Below, one piece after another: positions 57,725-64,000 of a DNA stretch of 64,000 bases. The notes beneath the pieces were generated by a model, which was given only the letters and a program-made list of their open reading frames with translations, was not told the origin of the DNA and searched no databases. The DNA is from Sarcocystis neurona (Eukaryota; Apicomplexa; Conoidasida; Eucoccidiorida; Sarcocystidae), in NCBI GenBank assembly GCA_000727475.1, contig KL647289.1, forward strand, positions 8,477,791-8,541,790. The letters run 5' to 3'. A program made the translations under genes and the position numbers. Numbering within the stretch: the stretch's first letter is position 1; every line of letters starts with the position of its first letter.

Positions 57725-60151
57725 ATGAATACAGATTCATCTTCGTTTTTCCGCTTTCAGCACACCATTGCCTCCGTCTCACGTCGGTTGAGTGCGCTTA
57801 CTCCTGCTTCTTCTCGTCCCCTCTCTTCTTTTTCTTCTTCTGGAGCATCTTCTCCGTCGTCTAACTGCTGTGCGTCTCCTCCTCTTTTTCCTCCTGCTCG
57901 TCCCCTCTTTTGTCGTGTGTCACCTTCCGCTGTTCCTCCAAGAGCTTTTGCATCGGGTGCTTTTTCCCTTTTGCTTCTTTCGTACTATTGCATATCCGCG
58001 TCCTGCGTCCGGCTTGCCGCGGCGTCTGTTCCTAGTCCTGCTCTTCCCAGTGCCTTCTCACTCTCCGTCCTCTTCTTTTTCTGCGCGCCCCCAGTTGTGG
58101 CTGGTCGACCGCCTGCAGCTCACTCTGAAACCGACGCAGCCACCACCTTCTACAGCAACGATGGAAACGAAGGAGAACGAAGAGCATCTGAAGTGGACGA
58201 AGAAGAAGAAGAACGCAATAACTGGGCAGTTATTGTCTCGACATCGCGTTTCTGGCACAACTACCGTCACACGGCGAACGCTTTAACCATCTACTTTACT
58301 GTTAAACGTTTGGGAGTTCCCGATAGTCGAATCATTTTGATGGTTGCCGACGATCACGCGTGTAATTCGAGAAATCCGTTCCCTGGACAAATTTTCAACA
58401 GCCCCCGCCGTTCCTTCAATCTCTACGGTGTGACTGCCCCGACTCCTGCCGCGGTCCAACGGCGACAGGCAGCTTTCGAAAAGGCTACCGCCGCGGCGGC
58501 CGCCGCAGCAGCAGCAGACAGTGGAGAAGCTCTCGAAAAACACCTTCAGCATATTTCTGCCTTCTTTACTTCCTCCTCTTCATCTTCGTCTTCTTCGTAC
58601 CCCTCTCCCTCTCCTTCTTTTTCTTCTCTGTCGCGGTTCCCTACAAAGAGCCTGAGCGAAGATGTAGAGGTGGACTACCGAGGAGAAGAGGTGCACGTGC
58701 AAGCACTGCTGCGTCTACTAACGGGAAGACATGCAGCCGAGACTCCACGAGGCCAGCGACTGCTGTCGGACAGCCGGAGTCACGTGCTGGTGTATTTGAC
58801 AGGCCACGGAGGAGAGAATTTTCTAAAATTTCAAGACTGGGAGGAGATTGGCGCCGTAGACCTTGCTGACGCAGTGGCCCAGATGCAACAGCAGCAGCGC
58901 TACAAGCGTTTGCTTTTGATTGCCGAGACATGCCAAGGCAGCACACTTTTAGACTCTCTCTATTCACCCAACGTTCTGGGGCTAGCCAGCAGCAAGTTGG
59001 ACGAAAGCAGCTACTCACACCACGCTGACCCTACGCTCGGCGTTTCCGTAGTCGACCGGTGGACGTACTACACACTGCGTTTTTTTCAGAAGCACATGTT
59101 CCGAAGAAAAGACTTTTCTTCGTTCTCTGCCTATGCTGGTGCGGAGAAGGTGGGGGGAAGAGGGAGCAACAGGAAGAGCAGCAGGAACAGCCGCAGCGCG
59201 CGCGGCGACCCCAGCAGGAAGCAATGGCACGGAGATACCCGTTACACGAGTGAAGAAGAAGAAGCAGCAGATGATGAGGACGAGGATGAGCAAGATGAAG
59301 AAGGCGACGAAACAGATGTGGAAGGTGTAAACGAAAAAGACACGGGAAAAGGCTCCTCCCGTCACCGCCGGAGTTGGAGGCCAGAGGAGGCACACAGAGA
59401 GAGGAGAACTGCGAACTGGGGAGAAGCAGCGGGAAGAAGTGAAGGAAGAGGAAGAGAATCAAAAAGTATAGCAGACATGCTTAAGAGCTACAAATACGAA
59501 AAACTACTAAGTACGGCAACGGCGCGTACAGATCTCTTCGACAAACCTCTCGAGGAAACATGGCTGGACGAGTTTTTCTCGGCTAGAACAGGCGTAGTCA
59601 TTCCCACTCTCAGACCGTGCTGGCTGTCTCCGGTGCAAAGGGGAGAGGAAACGCAGCAGCAGCAGCAGGTCGCGCAGCAGCGACGACAGCACCAGGAGAA
59701 ACGAAGTCAAGATAGCTACCCTCTTTTTGACGTGCTGCCTTATTACCGCGAGTCTTTCTTGTGTTTGGAATGTGATGGTGGGAGGCCTCCGGACGCCCCC
59801 GTCTTTTTTGAAGTGCAGCAGCAGAAGGAAAAGGACCAGCAGCGAGAGCAAGAGCAGCAGCAGGAGGGAAAGAGGAAGCGGTCAGATAATAAAAGTCACT
59901 GCAGACCGAAGGCAGCAAAAAGTGCAGCAGACATAGCAGGCAGCAGTGCTTGTCGTCAAGCATATCGCATAAGTAGCGGAAGGAACTCCAGTAGTGAGAA
60001 GATTTACACACGTGCACCTCATTGTGCCGGAGGGAAGGAAGGACAGAAGGAGCAGCAGCACTCGCGGCAAAAGTTCCCCGGGCTGCTGCAAGCAGCAGCA
60101 GCAGGAGCGGCTGCGCTTTTGGCTGCTGCATCCACATCATTTCTCTTGTGA
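57725..60151 (+). CDS. GPI8: GPI-anchor transamidase catalytic subunit GPI8/PIG-K
   Basis: GPI8 is the cysteine peptidase (family C13) of the ER-membrane GPI transamidase. It cleaves the C-terminal signal of proteins and transfers them to a GPI anchor. The catalytic domain starts at about residue 160 (NNWAVIVSTSRFWHNYRH) and contains VKRLGVPDSRIILMVADDHA. The catalytic His361 is in TGHGGENFLKFQ and Cys403 in AETCQG; their 42-residue spacing equals that of human PIG-K (His164/Cys206). TARTDLFDKPLEE matches the conserved C-terminal part. It is a single exon of 808 aa, about twice the usual length. Additions are an N-terminal extension with hydrophobic stretches, a ~76-residue Ala/Ser insert (about 237-312), an acidic insert (about 463-595) and a Gln-rich tail. 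The tail ends in a hydrophobic Ala/Leu segment that may be the membrane anchor. ATG 57725 has a good AAAATG context; ATG 57665 would add 20 residues. Confidence 0.96.
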   Translation: MNTDSSSFFRFQHTIASVSRRLSALTPASSRPLSSFSSSGASSPSSNCCASPPLFPPARPLFCRVSPSAVPPRAFASGAFSLLLLSYYCISASCVRLAAASVPSPALPSAFSLSVLFFFCAPPVVAGRPPAAHSETDAATTFYSNDGNEGERRASEVDEEEEERNNWAVIVSTSRFWHNYRHTANALTIYFTVKRLGVPDSRIILMVADDHACNSRNPFPGQIFNSPRRSFNLYGVTAPTPAAVQRRQAAFEKATAAAAAAAAADSGEALEKHLQHISAFFTSSSSSSSSSYPSPSPSFSSLSRFPTKSLSEDVEVDYRGEEVHVQALLRLLTGRHAAETPRGQRLLSDSRSHVLVYLTGHGGENFLKFQDWEEIGAVDLADAVAQMQQQQRYKRLLLIAETCQGSTLLDSLYSPNVLGLASSKLDESSYSHHADPTLGVSVVDRWTYYTLRFFQKHMFRRKDFSSFSAYAGAEKVGGRGSNRKSSRNSRSARGDPSRKQWHGDTRYTSEEEEAADDEDEDEQDEEGDETDVEGVNEKDTGKGSSRHRRSWRPEEAHRERRTANWGEAAGRSEGRGRESKSIADMLKSYKYEKLLSTATARTDLFDKPLEETWLDEFFSARTGVVIPTLRPCWLSPVQRGEETQQQQQVAQQRRQHQEKRSQDSYPLFDVLPYYRESFLCLECDGGRPPDAPVFFEVQQQKEKDQQREQEQQQEGKRKRSDNKSHCRPKAAKSAADIAGSSACRQAYRISSGRNSSSEKIYTRAPHCAGGKEGQKEQQHSRQKFPGLLQAAAAGAAALLAAASTSFLL

Positions 60152-61450
60152 GCCGTGTGGCTTCCGCAAACACAACAGCAGCAACAGGAGCGGAGGAGTA
60201 GGGGGAGGTGGTTCCCTGATCAGCGAGAGGCAAGGGAAGAAAAACGGTGGACCCGCCGCTGTGTGAGTAAATGCCGGACCAGCCCGTGCAGGGTTTAGTG
60301 AGGACCAGCAGCAGCAGGAGCTGGCGCAGCAAGAGAAGCAGAGACAAGAGAGCGGCAGCGATGACAGCAGCAGGCAGGGGGAGGGGGCCTATTGCAACAG
60401 CAGGGAGAATAAGACGGGAGGAGAAGCAACAACTCCGGTTGTCGGTAGTGGAAAGGCAGGAGTCACAGAAGTTCCTTAGGGAAGGCAGAAGTTCCTTAGG
60501 GGAGGCAGTGATTGACTGCAAGCAATGATCGGAAGCTTCACGTATAACAGCAGCAGCAGCGGTAAAAGGGTGTACGCCTGGTAGAGACGCCGCAGCGTCG
60601 AGAAGACGCGACAACAGCAGCAACGGCAGCAGCAGCAGAAATTTGCCGTTGCCTGTAGGACGTGCTGCCAGTCAGAATGTGGGTGCAGCTGCGCAGCAGA
60701 GAGGGTAGCAAAGCTCTTATGGGGGAAACAACTACGGAGCTGCCGCTGCTGCTGCCTTAGAAAGAGAACGGCTGTTCCGGACAGTTCTCTGCCCAGCAAC
60801 AGCAGGAGCGACATCTGCACAAGGAGGGACAGCTGCAGCACCACCTGGAGCAGCATGGACTGCGGCAGCGGCACAAGTAACTGCTGCTGCGGCTCCGACG
60901 GTAGCCGCGGCAGCAGGAGCACGAGGGGTTGCAGTAACTGGAGCAGCAGGAGGAGCGACAGACACTGCTGAAAAGGATGTACATGCTTGTGCATGAATCA
61001 GCAGTGTAGGTGTCGCCAATCCTCATGCAGCAGCGACAAATTTGTCACTGCCGGCGCTGCACTTTAAAAAGTGCTTCATCTTGTGCTGCTGCTGGCGACA
61101 CTGCTGTCGCTTGTTTGGGTGCTGCGGGACTGCCGCGGTGCTTCCCTCTGTGCGTGCTGTTGCTGTCAAATGTGCTGCTGCATCTGTAATTCGTGGAGTT
61201 ACCCTTAACTTCGGGTGCTGCAATGGCCACTGCGGCGCCGACCGTCCTTGCGCTCCTGCTCGGGGCGTACGCGCCGCTCTCTAGGAGCTGGGCTCCTCTG
61301 GCTGCTGCGGCTGCGACGGCTGCAGCTAGCGCGCTGCTGGAAGGGAGCTGCTAGTATTGGTTTGGTGCTCCTACTGCTGCTCTCGCAGCAGCTGGTGCTG
61401 CTCACCCTTCCGCCGCTGCTGCTGCTGTTTATGCCGTGCATCCCTTCTAG
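60152..61450. repeat. CAG-rich then CTG-rich sequence after GPI8
   Basis: CAG tracts dominate the + strand to about 60.97 kb, and CTG tracts dominate from 61.08 to 61.43 kb. Short hydrophilic + strand frames occur (for example 60265-60480 with ELAQQEKQRQESGSDDSSRQ, and 60541-60706). They could be 3' UTR of GPI8 or exons of an unrecognised gene. A 15-base duplication (CAGAAGTTCCTTAGG) lies at 60466-60500. Confidence 0.35.
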
Positions 61451-62227
61451 TTGCGTCGTGTGGGCAGGGAGGAGAGAGAATAAAAATACACGCAGTGAGC
61501 AAACTACTTGCACGTGAAGGTGTGGGTATTCTCCGATGTACATATTTTCATGAATTCTACATACGTATATTCATTAGCACATATATATTGTATCTTTCGG
61601 CTCTGCGGGTCAATAATCTCTTGGATACAAGCATACTGTGTACTAGAGTGTACGCCGCTCATTTTTTCGTGCATGCTCGTTCAGACCCGAAGACACCTAA
61701 TATTCTGTCACTGACACCACGCACGTGTATAGTCGCTCTCTACAGTACCCCTACATGTGTTTACACATTTTGATACATATATGTATGACAGCTGCGCAGT
61801 AGGTGTGTTTCGGGTTGAAGTCATATACGCGTGTGTATTGAAGCCATATACACGTACCCGCGTGGATGTATGTCTGCTACACATATGTATACGCACATAT
61901 ATATATATATATATACGTACACGCATACGTAAGTTGTTCGCTTGTGTGTTGCGTGGAGACATGCATATTTGTTTATGGCACAGGCGTAATTTATGGATGT
62001 AGCATTGAAGTTGTATGCGTCGTGTATACGCCAGGACGATGCGTCGTGTCGTAATGCTATTCGTATCACATCCCAGACTCTCTCTCATTTTTTCATGTTG
62101 CCACTATTCGGCAGAAGCGTGTACACTTGTATGTTTGACGTCCCCATAGAGTATAAACCATATTGTATATATATATATGTATATTTACAAGAAGTACGTG
62201 GTCATCGACTGGGTGTGCGCAGAGTCG
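61451..62227. other. No gene seen; TA/CA microsatellites
   Basis: Contains a TA run near 61.89-61.91 kb and mixed sequence. Open frames are short and without motifs. Confidence 0.4.
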
Positions 62228-62560
62228 TCACACAAATAATTGTACACATTTTAAGAAGTCTTCCGTACTTAGACCCCCCAAAGGTGTGTGCCCTGCATTC
62301 TTGTATGGAAAAAGACATTTACTTTTTCTGAGGTGCATGCGACTGGAGACGGACGACCAAGCAACGCAAAAAGTCGTTGCTTCTCGCTTCGTTGGTGCCG
62401 CTCCTGCTGCTGTAGATTCTGCCGCTGCTCTTGGCCCTGCTGCGGCTACTGCTGATGGTGCCCCATCACGCAGCGCTTTATTTTTCTTCTGCTGCTGCTT
62501 CTGTTGCAGCTGCTGTTTCAGCTGCAGAAAAATGTCTGATTTTGGTGTGCAAAGAGGCAC
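62228..62560 (-). CDS. Possible minus-strand Gln/Ala-rich exon
   Basis: On the reverse strand an open frame reads DIFLQLKQQLQQKQQQKKNK, then an Ala-rich part and an ordered end (TFCVAWSSVSSRMHL). The + strand reading is Cys/Phe-rich. By the rule that CAG lies on coding strands here, this favours a reverse-strand exon. It has no confirmed start or splice sites and the gene is not recognised. Confidence 0.3.
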   Translation of the reverse strand: MPLCTPKSDIFLQLKQQLQQKQQQKKNKALRDGAPSAVAAAGPRAAAESTAAGAAPTKREATTFCVAWSSVSSRMHLRKSKCLFPYKNAGHTPLGGLSTEDFLKCVQLFV

Positions 62561-64000
62561 TCACGTAGTCCAAATCGAAACGACTTGCGCGCCTTTCTGC
62601 CACACGCAGTGCTCCTGCAGATATTTCCACGCCTTATCATATGTGTACACACATATAGGTAAAGATGCAGATGGTAGTACGTGTATATGTATGTATATAT
62701 GTTTTTCGCGTGTGAAACACGTTTGCACGTGAACAGGTGAGGCTACAGGTGGCCGCAACTATTTAAGCCTATATATATATATGTATATATATGTATGCAT
62801 TTGTGTGTACCATTCGTGTACAGGTAGAGACATAAAGACGTAAGAGAATAACAAACCGATGTGTGCTTCTATGTACGTAGGTCTATGCAGACAAACATAA
62901 AGAAATCTGCGTATAGACGTACTGGACTGGCCTGCAGGGCGCAGTGCAGTCAGAACGCCGAACATTTCTGTTGTTGTAAGAGAAAGGCATCCACGAGAAA
63001 AAAGAGATAGCATGGATGAGAAACGAAACCACTACACATTCAGTATGATTTTACAGGATACTCGTCGTGCTGCATCGACGTCGGAAAGTTGCAGATACAA
63101 ATATACAAAGGTATATATACATAGAAATATATATATATATATATATGTATAGCTATATGTAGGTACACTGAATGCTTGTACGCGGTTGTTCACACAGAGT
63201 AGATGGCCGCAGTTGCAGAGGTGTTGACTTACTTTTCTGCTGCTGCGGCACCAGAAGCGATCTGGGTCGTGGTTCTTGCATGCGGAGAGGGGACGCTTGG
63301 GAGACAAAACTGCGGCGGCTTCTGTGGGAAACGAACTGGATCGCCTCCCCGCGCACATATTCACGCCGCTGTGTCTGGCGTAAAATTTGTTCTTGAAGGC
63401 AGATTTTCCTGTTGTCTCAGCTGCCTACATGCAGATCATTCAGAACTTCACGGCTATTTGTGTCAAGTGTTTCGGTCTACCTAGCTGCTTATACACCTCC
63501 TTCAGTCAGTTGAGTGCTTTTACTTGATCTACAGAACTACACGCACATCTGTGTTAGGTAACTACCTGCAGGCATAGTCCGCTTCACCTATGTAGCTGCA
63601 TATATATATATATATATATATATACGTACATAAATACGTATAAATGTTTCAGTCAGCCGTCTGCCTGGCAGATGCCCCGTCAACTTGATCTTCTCACGTC
63701 TGTCTTCCTCATGCTCTGTGCAAGGTAAACTTGAACCATGAAGCTGCTTCTTTCGTCTTCAACTAGCGCTATGCGTGCAAAGCATTTTTCATCTTGAGAT
63801 CCCCTTGTAGGACGCAGGATCTAAAGAAACCCCGTAGTCACGGTGACTTTCGAGGAGCAAGATGTAAAAATGTCTCATGAAATGGTCAGTCGGCTTCTGG
63901 CGTGGTTGCGACAAAGTCCTTTGTGCAACGCTACAAGAGTATATGCCGCCAACCGCGGGGGGGTCCTCAGACAAGTGGAATGTGCAGGAAAACAGGGGGG
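62561..64000. other. Window end, no confident gene
   Basis: TA runs lie near 62.77, 63.13 and 63.60 kb. A + strand frame from ATG 63203 (MAAVAEVLTYFSAAAAPEAI) is open for about 93 codons and starts next to an acceptor-like TAG. The opposite strand is also open there. Neither is recognised. Confidence 0.3.

Noticed and set aside
59610..60623. Reverse-strand frame of 337 codons overlapping GPI8
   Set aside because: It lies antisense to the confident GPI8 coding sequence and CAG tracts, with Leu/Ala-rich shadow composition.
1..64000. CRISPR arrays, bacterial operons, prophage or insertion sequences
   Set aside because: The sequence is eukaryotic: introns, GPI8, adaptin, microsatellites. No spaced palindromic repeats with unique spacers were seen.
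1..64000. tRNA and rRNA genes
   Set aside because: Looked for T-loop-like GGTTCRA boxes, including near 5772 and 53560. None had a pairing stem or A-box at the right distance.

Overview
The window looks like nuclear DNA of an Eimeria species (coccidian apicomplexan). This is an inference from several things seen together. Exons carry dense in-frame CAG tracts encoding runs of Ala, Gln or Ser, as is known for Eimeria proteins. Long introns are packed with TA/TG microsatellites. Repeat-dense and repeat-poor blocks alternate. One gene is clearly eukaryotic (GPI8) and another encodes an unmistakable alpha-adaptin appendage. Two runs of N (35457-36027 and 49209-49691) show a draft assembly. All genes I can support are on the + strand and, except GPI8, are split by many introns. 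Exon joins were made by reading GT/AG sites and checking codon phase by eye; no transcript evidence was available.

Layout. (1) 1 to about 8,900 is repeat-poor, with no convincing gene. (2) 9,959-16,291 is gene A, an unrecognised low-complexity protein whose five exons can be joined in phase (about 840 aa). (3) 16,792-30,065 holds exons of a large coiled-coil protein, gene B; those from 20,767 onward join in phase. (4) 30,902-51,638 holds seven exons that together encode a complete two-lobed alpha-adaptin (AP-2 alpha) appendage, spread over 20 kb of microsatellite-filled introns. The coil and appendage exons are in compatible phase, so they may be one protein of at least about 2,040 aa. Alternatively, the ATG at 30,902 may start a separate 310-aa appendage protein. 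No adaptin trunk was found anywhere in the window. (5) 52,900-57,600 is repeat-poor again, with a diverged tandem duplication and a possible retroelement remnant. (6) 57,725-60,151 is a single-exon GPI8/PIG-K, the catalytic subunit of GPI transamidase, with parasite-specific insertions. (7) 60,160-64,000 has CAG- and CTG-rich sequence and short candidate coding pieces, none recognised.

The most interesting feature is the alpha-adaptin appendage. It keeps the residues that bind endocytic adaptors but lacks a trunk and appears next to, or fused to, a coiled-coil protein. That protein has a Phe/Asp-rich patch resembling appendage-binding peptides. A second notable pattern is the strand polarity of the trinucleotide repeats: CAG lies in exons, while CTG lies in introns, usually directly before splice acceptors. 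The known roles do not put the genes in one pathway: GPI8 works in the ER membrane, and the appendage family works in clathrin-mediated endocytosis.
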